Source: Thermoplasmatota archaeon
GTDB lineage: Archaea; Thermoplasmatota; E2; DHVEG-1
Direction of reading: 5' to 3'
Assembly: GCA_030615845.1 (NCBI GenBank)
Contig: JAUWYM010000025.1
Coordinates: 1 to 8,364 of the forward strand
DNA: 8,364 nucleotides
Below the pieces are notes generated by a model. The model made no database searches and was not told the DNA's origin. It saw only the letters and a program-made list of their open reading frames with translations. Within the stretch, counting starts at the first letter, position 1. Each line of letters starts with the position of its first letter. Position numbers and translations under genes: made by a program. Positions 1 to 6,589 of the stretch are shown here, one piece after another.

Positions 1-128
1 GATGTACACATATTGAATGGACTGCCTACAATTGGAATGTGTCTGCAATAAAATTCTTTGAAAAAAACAAAGCTACTCGTTTAGATAAATCTTGTTACCA
101 GCTAAACATTGAAAAATCTCAAAAATAA
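1..128 (+). CDS. GNAT-family N-acetyltransferase, C-terminal fragment
   Basis: The frame is open from the window edge to the TAA at 126-128 and gives 41 complete codons. The peptide contains HIEWTAYNWNVSAIKFFEKN followed by a segment ending in CYQLN. This matches the C-terminal motif of GNAT acetyltransferases, in which a (C/R)-x-x-EW strand, a V-x-x-WN turn, an A-I-x-F-(Y/F)-E-K helix and a final Y-x-L strand are typical, as in diamine acetyltransferases of the SAT1 type. Such enzymes move an acetyl group from acetyl-CoA to an amine. The acetyl-CoA-binding motif A lies outside the window, so the substrate cannot be given. No start codon is visible because the gene begins upstream. Confidence 0.72.
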   Translation, partial: CTHIEWTAYNWNVSAIKFFEKNKATRLDKSCYQLNIEKSQK

Positions 129-468
129 TTATTGTGCAAAACTCCTCTGTTTTTCAACATCTTTTTATCCTCCCACAAAACCCAAAGGGATTGGTTTTTG
201 AAAAAAAGAAAACGTTTAAAGATCTCGATAAAGCTACAAATAAAGAGAAGATAAGTAGGTTAAATAAATTTAAAAAATGGCTAGAACAAAACAAAAAAAA
301 TTAATCGGTATTACTGCTGCTATTGCATTGGTAACTGATTTGATTAAAATAACTAGGGCTGTAGGATAATTGTTTATTTAATAAAAATCACTTTATAAAT
401 ATAAATTATTGATTTTTCTAAAAAATAATTTACTCAAATTAACAGAACAAAATTAGAGTTAAAACCTG

Positions 469-651
469 CTAGGGGGATTTCCAAATGAGTGGTTCTACTA
501 TTTAAAATCAGATGATCTGCGGTAAAAGTGGGGGGGCACCCCTAAGATTTTCATTTTTAACTTGAAACACAAGGGGAAGATAGTTATGTTAAGGATACCT
601 TCATTTAGTAAATTTCCAAACAAATATGGGCTTCATTTGGAAATCCCCTAG
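469..651. repeat. 183-bp MITE-like element with terminal inverted repeats
   Basis: The left arm (469-488, ctagggggatttccaaatga) and the right arm (633-651, tcatttggaaatcccctag) are reverse complements apart from one extra G in the left arm, giving about 19 paired bases. The interior contains no coding frame of note. Size, perfect-looking ends and lack of coding capacity fit a miniature inverted-repeat transposable element or the remains of an IS. CTAG stands at both outer edges and could be a 4-bp target duplication, but CTAG is itself a palindrome so the sequence cannot distinguish duplication from repeat. The alternative is one long RNA hairpin with a 144-base loop. No second copy is present in the window. 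Confidence 0.6.
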
Positions 652-675
652 GTATGAAATTATGTTATGAATATG

Positions 676-683
676 TTTATATA
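676..683 (+). promoter_or_regulatory. TATA box for the C25 peptidase gene
   Basis: The octamer tttatata, with a purine-rich stretch just upstream, matches the archaeal TATA consensus. Transcription would start about 25 bases downstream, near 705, leaving a leader of roughly 25-30 bases before the ATG at 734 that includes the GAGGT at 717-721. Confidence 0.55.
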
Positions 684-733
684 TTATCATTTTATTTAAT
701 ATCATATGTTTTTTCTGAGGTAGAAATGAAAAT

Positions 734-2497
734 ATGAAGAAAATTGTTTTATTACTAGTTATAATATTTTTATCTCAGACGTGTGTTGCTAGTGCTTTTT
801 ATCAGAACACTTCTTTAGTTCACCAAAATACTACTCAAGCAAATATATGCTCTTCACAAAACGCTAATTATGTAATAATAACAACAACTGATCTTGAAAA
901 TGCAGTTAAGGAATTTAAAACCTGGAAAGAATATCCTGGTTTTTCTGTTGAAATAGTAAATATCTCATGGATCTCGGATAACTATAACGGAAAGGATTTA
1001 CAGGAGCAAATCAGAAACTTTTTAATTGATAAATATGTAGAATGGGGAATTGGTTATGTTTTGATTGTAGGAACACGAAATAACATTCCTATGAGAAGAT
1101 GCGATCCTATAATTTGGGACTTTGGGGAATATCTTTATTCTGATTTTTATTACTCTGATATTACTGGAAATTGGGATCTTGATGAAGACGGCAAATATGC
1201 TGAATATGGAGATGACGATGTCGATTTTATTCCAGAAATTTCTGTAGGTAGGATTCCAAGTGACAACAAAGATACTGTAGCCCAAATATGTGAAAATATC
1301 ATGCAATACGGATCTGACACAGGAACATGGAAGAAAAACGTTCTTTTACTTGGAGCAATTAGTTACTATCAAGGTTTAGAATCATATGGATGGGTTTATG
1401 ACCGATCAGATTGCGCAACAATCATGGAAGAGTGCCGAATTGATATTTTTGACCCTGAAGATTTTAACTATGTAAGAATGTATGAAGCAGAGGGCCTTCG
1501 ACCATCAACCTATAATTATGAATACCCATTGGAATACTCAAATGTTTTATCTGAATGGACAAATAACTATGCTATTGTAAACATGGTAGGACATTCAAAT
1601 GAAAATCTTGCTGCACGATGGATTTGGGATCATGATGACGGAGACAATATACCAGAAGTAGGCGAGGGTGAACTTATTTACAAAGATATTTTAACAAGAA
1701 GTGATAGCCAAGCCTTATCAATGGAAAAACCTCCAATTGTATTTTCAGGTGGGTGCAGTCAATTACACGGCCCAAATAACATGGGACGTAGCTTTATTGA
1801 AAATAATGCTGCAGTTGCATATATTGGTACAACTGACCTAGGTTTTTACAACATTACCCGAGTTTGGAATGATGAATCCGATGGAGGATTCGCTTCAATT
1901 GACTATTATTTCTTTTATTATCTTATCTCCAAAGATCAGACATGCGGGGATGCATTAAGTAACTCAAAACTTTATTTTTCCAACCATTTTATGTTTAACG
2001 AATACAATCCAGAATGGATCTATCGATGCTATAGTACACTTATGGGTACTACATTGTATGGTGATCCAGCCCTAAGCCTGTATCCTATTTCAAATCCACC
2101 TTCAAAACCAAGTACCCCAGATGGACCTAATTCTGGTAGAATCAACATTAACTATAAGTTTACAACCTCAAGTATTGACCCTGATGGCGATCAAACTAGA
2201 TACTTATTTGACTGGGGAGATGGAAACACAACAATTACAGAATATTATCCCTCAGGAGAAACAGTTAGAGTATCTTATAAATGGGATGAACAAGGAAGCT
2301 TTAACATACGAGTAAGAGCCCAAGATGAAAATGGAACATGGAGTGAATGGTCAGATCCACTCAGTGTCAGCATGCCTAAAAACAAACAAATCAACACTCC
2401 ATTCCTACAGTTCCTAGAAAACCTCATGCAGCGTTTTCCATTGTTTGCACGACTACTTCAGCTTCCTATGTTTGAAAAACTAATAGACTTCCAGTAG
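734..2497 (+). CDS. Secreted C25 (gingipain-type) cysteine peptidase with PKD-like domain
   Basis: The 587-residue product begins with a signal peptide: KK, a hydrophobic core, and a likely cleavage after ASA near residue 21. The peptidase C25 domain spans roughly residues 45-450. It has an acidic, calcium-site-like stretch (about 142-165) followed by PEISVGRIP, as is typical of the family. Candidate catalytic residues are His287 in GHSNE and Cys341 in SGGCSQL, and the domain closes with YGDPAL near 443-447. Residues 455-545 form a PKD/Ig-like domain with DPDGD and DWGDGN. The last 34 residues (N-T-P-F-L-x-F-L ... F-P-L-F-A-R-L-L) are a hydrophobic, aromatic tail. The protein is probably an exported endopeptidase used in extracellular protein breakdown or surface processing. 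GAGGT at 717-721 is 12 bases from this ATG, which is rather far; an ATG at 726 is nearer but reads only three codons. Family assignment is firm, substrate unknown. Confidence 0.88.
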   Translation: MKKIVLLLVIIFLSQTCVASAFYQNTSLVHQNTTQANICSSQNANYVIITTTDLENAVKEFKTWKEYPGFSVEIVNISWISDNYNGKDLQEQIRNFLIDKYVEWGIGYVLIVGTRNNIPMRRCDPIIWDFGEYLYSDFYYSDITGNWDLDEDGKYAEYGDDDVDFIPEISVGRIPSDNKDTVAQICENIMQYGSDTGTWKKNVLLLGAISYYQGLESYGWVYDRSDCATIMEECRIDIFDPEDFNYVRMYEAEGLRPSTYNYEYPLEYSNVLSEWTNNYAIVNMVGHSNENLAARWIWDHDDGDNIPEVGEGELIYKDILTRSDSQALSMEKPPIVFSGGCSQLHGPNNMGRSFIENNAAVAYIGTTDLGFYNITRVWNDESDGGFASIDYYFFYYLISKDQTCGDALSNSKLYFSNHFMFNEYNPEWIYRCYSTLMGTTLYGDPALSLYPISNPPSKPSTPDGPNSGRININYKFTTSSIDPDGDQTRYLFDWGDGNTTITEYYPSGETVRVSYKWDEQGSFNIRVRAQDENGTWSEWSDPLSVSMPKNKQINTPFLQFLENLMQRFPLFARLLQLPMFEKLIDFQ

Positions 2498-2510
2498 CTA
2501 ACTAACACTA

Positions 2511-2530
2511 TCATCATCTTTTTTTCTATT
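2511..2530 (+). terminator. T-rich terminator after the C25 peptidase gene
   Basis: A run of seven T at 2519-2525 followed by ctattt lies 22 bases beyond the TAG stop. Archaeal transcription commonly ends at such T-tracts without a strong hairpin. The site also marks the last host sequence before the mobile region. Confidence 0.4.
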
Positions 2531-2538
2531 TACAATAA

Positions 2539-2970
2539 CCCAAAAGAAGATTAACTTTATGTACCAAAAAACGATACAGATGTTTTCGAAAACAATCTCA
2601 TATCGACACCTGTACCGAGGCTTTCAAAGACTTAGAACGCTTGGGGTTTGAGTTCGGCAAATTTGGTTTTGCTGTAACCCATGTGCATTTCCAAGTGAAT
2701 GTTCCAAAAAAATATTCTGTGGAGGATACAGAAATCATCCTGAAATCAAATACCGCAAAACGTATGTTTGAAAGACATCCTGGATTTAGAAAACGTTATC
2801 CAAATGGTGCTTTCTGGAGTGGATATGAACATTATCAGTCTACGGGGGTGAGAAATCTTGAGGAATCAACCGATTATTTGCGACGTCAACAACAGCACCA
2901 TGGTTTCAAGGTGATCGATGACCGACAGCAAACATTACAGGTGTTCCCGCCGAGCGGGGATGCGGCATGA
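2539..2970 (+). pseudogene. tnpA: IS200/IS605-family TnpA (Y1 transposase), 5'-truncated
   Basis: The frame is open from after the TAA at 2536-2538 to the TGA at 2968-2970. Recognisable protein begins at LCTKKRYRCF (about 2557), which matches the first beta strand of IS200-type TnpA. The HUH metal-binding motif is present as THVHF (histidine codons at 2680 and 2686). The catalytic tyrosine is in STDYLRRQ (codon at 2875), followed by the usual Q-rich helix. Such enzymes cut and rejoin single-stranded DNA at subterminal hairpins. There is no ATG, GTG or TTG in frame before the TTG at 2641, and starting there would delete the first strand and helix, so the true start and roughly 15-20 residues are missing. 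No tnpB gene is adjacent. The catalytic core looks undamaged, so this is a decapitated rather than mutated copy. Confidence 0.78.
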
Positions 2971-2985
2971 CCGAAGGGCATGCCG
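2963..2985 (+). repeat. Hairpin over the tnpA stop codon, candidate IS right-end palindrome
   Basis: Arms cggcatg (2963-2969) and catgccg (2979-2985) pair perfectly over 7 bp, and inside them CC and GG can extend the stem around a GAA loop. The tnpA TGA lies in the left arm. A smaller hairpin, cccgc-cga-gcggg, precedes it at 2946-2958. IS200/IS605 transposases recognise subterminal imperfect palindromes, and a hairpin right at the tnpA end is a plausible right-end element. It could equally act as a terminator. Confidence 0.4.
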
Positions 2986-3099
2986 AGGGAGCAAAGGCGG
3001 AAGGGAGCAGTAGAGTAGAAAGCAGGCGATGCTATCTCAACCTACTAACTCCAAGCTATGGAGGACTTCGGTAACCACATTCACCAGCTAACCCTCATC

Positions 3100-3132
3100 A
3101 ATCCGTGCATGAAGTTCTCCTTCACACGGCTT
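3100..3132 (-). ncRNA. Group II intron domain V (catalytic hairpin)
   Basis: On the minus strand AAGCCGTG (3132-3125) pairs with CACGGATT (3107-3100). The upper stem TGAAG/CTTCA closes a five-base loop GAGAA, and TG is bulged on the 3' side, as in canonical domain V. The AGC catalytic triad is present. Two features depart from consensus: the G of the triad, which normally forms a G-U wobble, faces an A (plus-strand t at 3102), and the loop is GAGAA rather than a GNRA tetraloop, so the hairpin is 33 rather than 34 bases. Confidence 0.68.
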
Positions 3133-3165
3133 TCCGATGACCTTCTTTCATTGCGCATTCGATGA

Positions 3166-4470
3166 TTAGCGAGACCAATATCGAACAGTTCCACTCAATA
3201 ACTGTATGTTACACTTTCTATACATCTCGTCTGTAAAACCCCTGCTCCAGCGTCTTCCTGATTTCTGATGCTTCTTACTCCACCACAGTGCTAATTCTTC
3301 TCGAATATAGCTATCTATTTGTCGAAATTTCCGTTCTGAATTACCATATCTAAAGTAATTCATCCAGCCCCTCAACATTGGATTTAGGGCCTTCACTACA
3401 TCTTCAGTACTCTGATTCAGTAACACCCGATTTCCAAGAAACTCTCCAATAGATGTTTTGATATTCTTCGTTGATTTGTTACTTGGCCATTTAAGGGTAT
3501 AGAGTTTCTTATAACGTCTAGATTTAACCCTTCTATGATAAAATCCAAGGAAATCAAATCCTTCTTTTCCTCCACCTGTATCAACAGTTCTTGTCTTCTT
3601 TCCATTCAGTTTCAATCCTAGATCTTCCAATTTCTCCTTCACTATTTGTAGTCCAAGCTCTGCGTCTTCTTTTGTTTTGAACAAGATTACGAAATCATCT
3701 GCATATCTAACCAATTTACCTGTAACTACAGTCTGTCGTTTCCAGAATTTGTCAAACTCATGCAAGTAAACATTCGCCAAAAGTGGCGATATAACACCAC
3801 CCTGTGGAGCCCCCACAATCACTTCCTTAGCAACTCCACCTTCCATCACTCCACATTTTAGCCATTTCCTGATGAGTTTCAATACTCTTCTGTCGCTTAT
3901 TCTCTGATGTACGAAATCCAATAGTTTCTCATGGTCAATGTTATCAAAGAATCCTTTGATATCTGCATCGAGTACTACTCTGAAACCAGCATTCATTGTT
4001 TTCCTGATTTCTTCAAGTGCATCATGAGCAGACCTATTTGGTCTAAATCCATAACTACAATCAAGAAAATCAGCCTCGAAGATTGGTTCTAGAACCTGTT
4101 TTGTCGCTGTTTGTACTATCCTATCTCTGACTGTTGGTATTCCCAACGGTCGCTCTCTCCCATCTGTTTTAGGGATAAACACTCGTTTTACCTTTCTTGG
4201 TCGATACCCTCCTTCCTTCAAAGTTTTCTGTATCTCTGCCATTACCTGTTCTTCATCATTTGCCATTATATCTTGTATGCTTTCATTGTCAACTCCTGCT
4301 GTTCCCTTATTTGCTTTTACCTGACTCCACGCATTATTTAGAATATCCGTACGATACACTTTATCATATAAAGCATGGAATCGCCTGGTCTTACTTTTCT
4401 TGGCAGCAAGATATAACTTCTCATAGAGTTCTTGTGCCTTATTTACGGTGTCGTTAGCTTTCGCATTCAT
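3166..4470 (-). CDS. ltrA: Group II intron reverse transcriptase/maturase
   Basis: The 434-residue protein is an LtrA-type intron-encoded protein. After an N-terminal extension it has the RT fingers and palm: FIPKTDGRERPLGIP (98-112), the first catalytic Asp in DADIKGFFD (D170), APQGGVISPLLANV (221-234) and the YADD box (256-259). Next comes the maturase/thumb (domain X) region with GWMNYFRYGNSERKF at roughly 367-381. It ends in YWSR with no HNH endonuclease and no Cys pairs, so mobility would rely on reverse splicing without its own second-strand nick. It would bind intron RNA for splicing and copy it at the target. The start is supported by GGAGGT (4484-4479) 8 bases upstream. All RT active-site residues are intact, with no frameshift or stop. 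The closest intron class cannot be settled by eye. Confidence 0.92.
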   Translation of the reverse strand: MNAKANDTVNKAQELYEKLYLAAKKSKTRRFHALYDKVYRTDILNNAWSQVKANKGTAGVDNESIQDIMANDEEQVMAEIQKTLKEGGYRPRKVKRVFIPKTDGRERPLGIPTVRDRIVQTATKQVLEPIFEADFLDCSYGFRPNRSAHDALEEIRKTMNAGFRVVLDADIKGFFDNIDHEKLLDFVHQRISDRRVLKLIRKWLKCGVMEGGVAKEVIVGAPQGGVISPLLANVYLHEFDKFWKRQTVVTGKLVRYADDFVILFKTKEDAELGLQIVKEKLEDLGLKLNGKKTRTVDTGGGKEGFDFLGFYHRRVKSRRYKKLYTLKWPSNKSTKNIKTSIGEFLGNRVLLNQSTEDVVKALNPMLRGWMNYFRYGNSERKFRQIDSYIREELALWWSKKHQKSGRRWSRGFTDEMYRKCNIQLLSGTVRYWSR

Positions 4471-4783
4471 CTACACGTACCTCCATTTAAAGCATGGTCA
4501 AAGTAGAGGTCCTTCCCTAGGTAAAGTTATGCTGTCTATTGCCATCATAGGTACTATGACCTCATCCGACTTCTCACATCACATCGCTTTGGCTTTCCCA
4601 CAAATGTGGTTATACCTCTGCTACTCCGTACTCATCTGCTATTCATTCCAAGACTCGGGCTTGGAGATGATGTGAGATCTCCCCAGTTCCTACAAATACT
4701 TTGTCAACATTCCATTACCCTTACGCCGAGGGAGGATGGCACTGCACATCCAGAGTCTAAGTGCCAGCTACAGTCTTCACCAA

Positions 4784-4789
4784 CCCTTA
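4784..4789 (-). other. Candidate EBS1 of the group II intron
   Basis: TAAGGG on the minus strand, about 210 bases into the intron, is perfectly complementary to the last six bases of the 5' exon (CCCTTA), and the next pair would be a G-U wobble. A second TAAGGG at 4723-4718 is a rival candidate, but there it appears to be part of a stem (CCCT/AGGG) and is less likely to be a free loop. Confidence 0.45.
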
Positions 4790-4998
4790 TCAGGCTCGAC
4801 CTCCCCATTTTGGGCATGACGACGCAGCAGTATTCGCTTCATGCTACGGACTGCTGACTTGCTCTCCCATTACAGGATTTATACATACCGCTTCAATACT
4901 GAAATCACTTCCAGCATTGGGTATATGCTACATGGCTCTCTGGAATTACCATGACAGGACTTTCACCTGTAAGCATCTATAAGCTTTGCTGGGCACAC

Positions 4999-5015
4999 TA
5001 AGGGCTTTGCCCTTA
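4999..5015. repeat. Palindromic hairpin at the intron insertion site
   Basis: taagggc (4999-5005) and gccctta (5009-5015) are perfect 7-bp arms around ttt. On the intron's strand this hairpin is the very end of the 5' exon, so its 3' arm is also the IBS1. Insertion immediately after a stem-loop is a known habit of some bacterial group II introns, notably class C, which prefer terminator-like hairpins. The hairpin might have been a terminator or an end palindrome of the IS remnant. Confidence 0.6.
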
Positions 5016-5049
5016 TCTCACTCCCTCCTTATTAAATCGACACGATAGC

Positions 5050-5057
5050 TTTAAATA
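5050..5057 (+). promoter_or_regulatory. TATA box for lemA-htpX
   Basis: The octamer tttaaata matches the archaeal TATA consensus. It predicts a transcript start near 5078-5080 and a leader of about 25 bases before the lemA ATG at 5105. It lies only 35 bases beyond the insertion-site hairpin, so the pair can be transcribed independently of the mobile region. Confidence 0.5.
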
Positions 5058-5104
5058 AAAAATGACATTAACCTATGAAAAAATAAACAGAGTGTGGAAA
5101 AAAC

Positions 5105-5662
5105 ATGTTATTATGGATAGGAATAATTGTTATATTAGTTGTAGTAATCTTTCTGCTGGTATTCTGGGGCTATTACAACAGAATAATTAGACTGGAGAAC
5201 CGAATAGATAACTCGTGGGCGCAAATTGATGTACAACTCAGGAGAAGAGCGGAACTAATACCCAACTTGATGGAAACCGTTAAAGGCTATATGAAACATG
5301 AAAAAGAAGTGCTAGAAAATGTAACGAAAGCACGGTCTGCAATTATGACAGCAAAGACCCCCCAGAAGAATATAGAAGCAGACAATATGCTGACGGGCGC
5401 ACTCAAATCATTATTTGCTGTAGCAGAAAACTATCCAGATTTAAAAGCAAATCAAAATTTCTTAAACTTGCAGGATGAACTAACCCACACTGAAGACAAA
5501 ATCTCATATTCAAGACAGCATTACAACGACTCGGTTCTTGCATTTAACAATACAATTGAGACGTTCCCGGGAATAATTTTTGCCAAAAGAATGGGTAAAA
5601 AAGAGCGGGAAATGCTACAGATCCCAGAAGCAACAAGAGAACTACCAAAAGTCAAATTCTAA
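5105..5662 (+). CDS. lemA: LemA family membrane protein
   Basis: The 185-residue product starts with one membrane segment (about residues 3-22). The helical LemA domain follows, with the signature NRIDNSWAQIDVQLRRRAEL continuing into IPNLMETVKGY (near 32-62). The second signature, AENYPDLKANQNFLNLQDEL, begins near residue 106, and the family's R-x-x-YN-x-x-V-x-x-(F/Y)N helix follows. Length and domain order are normal for the family, with the soluble part predicted as an extended helical bundle. LemA proteins are conserved but biochemically poorly defined; they often neighbour HtpX or TPM-domain proteins, which suggests a role in membrane protein quality control. Here htpX follows 21 bases downstream on the same strand, so the two are probably one operon. 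The Shine-Dalgarno match is weak (gtgtgg about 7 bases before the ATG). Confidence 0.93.
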   Translation: MLLWIGIIVILVVVIFLLVFWGYYNRIIRLENRIDNSWAQIDVQLRRRAELIPNLMETVKGYMKHEKEVLENVTKARSAIMTAKTPQKNIEADNMLTGALKSLFAVAENYPDLKANQNFLNLQDELTHTEDKISYSRQHYNDSVLAFNNTIETFPGIIFAKRMGKKEREMLQIPEATRELPKVKF

Positions 5663-5683
5663 AAAGTTTAGTTTCTTGATAGT

Positions 5684-6589
5684 ATGGCAAAACAAATGCT
5701 ACTTGAAGATCATATCCGAAAAAACAAACGAAATACTGTACTTATTTGCACTTTCATGGCTTTGTTATTTTTAGGAGTTGTTTTTGCTTTTGGCTACATC
5801 TTCTTTGGAAATATCTATATCGCCCTCATATTTGGCCTTCCAATCGCACTTGTCTATATTGCCATCACCTATTCATTCTCTGTGAAGACAGTGCTTTCCG
5901 CAGCAAAAGCACGACCTGCAAACCCTCATGTCCGTGAAGAAAAACTATTGATCTATAAGGTTGAAGAGATGGCAATTGCCGCAGGTCTTCCAACACCAAA
6001 AGTATACATACAAGATTCTGACAACATCAATGCATTTGCGACTGGCAAAAAACCTGAAGAGTCTGTTATTTGTACCACAACTGGCGCACTGAAGAAATTA
6101 AAACCAGATGAGCTTGAAGGCGTTATGGGTCATGAAATGAGCCATATCCAGAACCATGATATTCTTATTGCAACTGTAACACTTGCAGTAGTAGGATCTA
6201 TTGCTCTTATTTCTGAAATTTTATTTTATTCTCTCTTTTGGGGCGGTGCTGGAAGAGGAAGAAAGAGCGAAGGAAATGCAATTCTTCTTGTGCTTGCGAT
6301 TCTACTTGTTATCTTAGCTCCTATTTTTTCCAGGTTAACTTACCTTGCAATATCAAGAAAAAGAGAATATCTTGCTGATGCAAATGGCTCTAGACTTACA
6401 AGAAATCCTGAAGGACTTGCTAAGGCCTTAGGAAAGATAAAATTAGATATACCAAAAGGAAAGCCAAAAGGATCAAAAACGGTTGCACCACTTTATATTG
6501 CCAATCCTTTCAAAAGACAAACACTTAACTCTATCTGGTCGACCCATCCTCCGATAGATGAACGAATTAGAAGACTGCGATCAATGTAA
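5684..6589 (+). CDS. htpX: HtpX family membrane zinc metalloprotease (M48)
   Basis: The 301-residue protein has two N-terminal membrane segments (about 18-40 and 42-63). A catalytic region follows with the zinc motif HEMSH (His150, Glu151, His154) and the third zinc ligand Glu228 in RKREYLADANG. Two further hydrophobic segments (about 164-186 and 198-221) lie between them. The C-terminus carries the usual M48B ending, STHPPIDERIRRL. HtpX degrades damaged or misassembled membrane proteins, with the active site facing the cytoplasm. All ligands are present and the length is typical, so it should be active. Translation is probably coupled to lemA, since no strong Shine-Dalgarno site precedes the ATG. 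Confidence 0.95.
   Translation: MAKQMLLEDHIRKNKRNTVLICTFMALLFLGVVFAFGYIFFGNIYIALIFGLPIALVYIAITYSFSVKTVLSAAKARPANPHVREEKLLIYKVEEMAIAAGLPTPKVYIQDSDNINAFATGKKPEESVICTTTGALKKLKPDELEGVMGHEMSHIQNHDILIATVTLAVVGSIALISEILFYSLFWGGAGRGRKSEGNAILLVLAILLVILAPIFSRLTYLAISRKREYLADANGSRLTRNPEGLAKALGKIKLDIPKGKPKGSKTVAPLYIANPFKRQTLNSIWSTHPPIDERIRRLRSM

Larger units (their letters stand above)
129..733. other. 605-bp non-coding stretch: tiny frames, an inverted repeat element and a promoter
   Basis: This stretch holds no gene I can identify and is very A+T-rich. From left to right it has a GTG-initiated 56-codon lysine-rich frame (134-304) and an ATG-initiated 30-codon frame (277-369) that overlaps it. Both resemble no family I know and lack a good Shine-Dalgarno site. 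Next come an 8-bp inverted repeat (aaaaatca at 383-390, tgattttt at 410-417), the 183-bp inverted-repeat element at 469-651, and a TATA box at 676-683 for the peptidase gene. Confidence 0.6.
3058..4998 (-). mobile_element. Group II intron, about 1.94 kb, with reverse transcriptase in domain IV
   Basis: Read on the minus strand, the element starts with GTGTGCCCAGC at 4998, matching the group II 5' consensus GUGYG. It continues through a typical domain I helix (CAGGTGAAAGTCCTG at 4969-4955). A 527-base 5' RNA section precedes the ORF (4470-3166). Downstream come domain V (3132-3100) and a domain VI-like stem ending in CCTCCAT near 3058, which fits the 3' rule of ending in AY. EBS1 is probably TAAGGG at 4789-4784, complementary to CCCTTA immediately upstream of the 5' splice site (5004-4999 on the minus strand). 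The 5' boundary is well supported. The 3' boundary is inferred from the AY rule and may be off by a few bases. The intron lies antisense to the IS200 remnant and to the flanking host genes. Confidence 0.82.

Noticed and set aside
527..547. G-run/C-run hairpin (gtgggggggcacccct) as a terminator or riboswitch
   Set aside because: The arms give only about four G-C pairs with no following T-tract on either strand, and it lies inside the inverted-repeat element, so no separate function can be supported.
1022..1306. 94-codon minus-strand frame inside the C25 peptidase gene
   Set aside because: It lies antisense to the clearly conserved acidic and PEISVGRIP region of the peptidase and has no promoter or recognisable domain.
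2641..2970. A complete small gene starting at TTG 2641
   Set aside because: Homology to TnpA continues upstream in the same frame to about 2557, so 2641 is an internal codon of a truncated transposase rather than a natural start.
4718..4723. Second TAAGGG as EBS1
   Set aside because: It matches the exon as well as the one at 4784-4789 but appears to be paired in a local stem (CCCT with AGGG), so it is the weaker choice.
4111..4982. Several plus-strand open frames of 73-86 codons across the intron
   Set aside because: They lie antisense to the RT gene or across the structured 5' RNA of the intron. Their translations show no family resemblance, and the intron explains the sequence.
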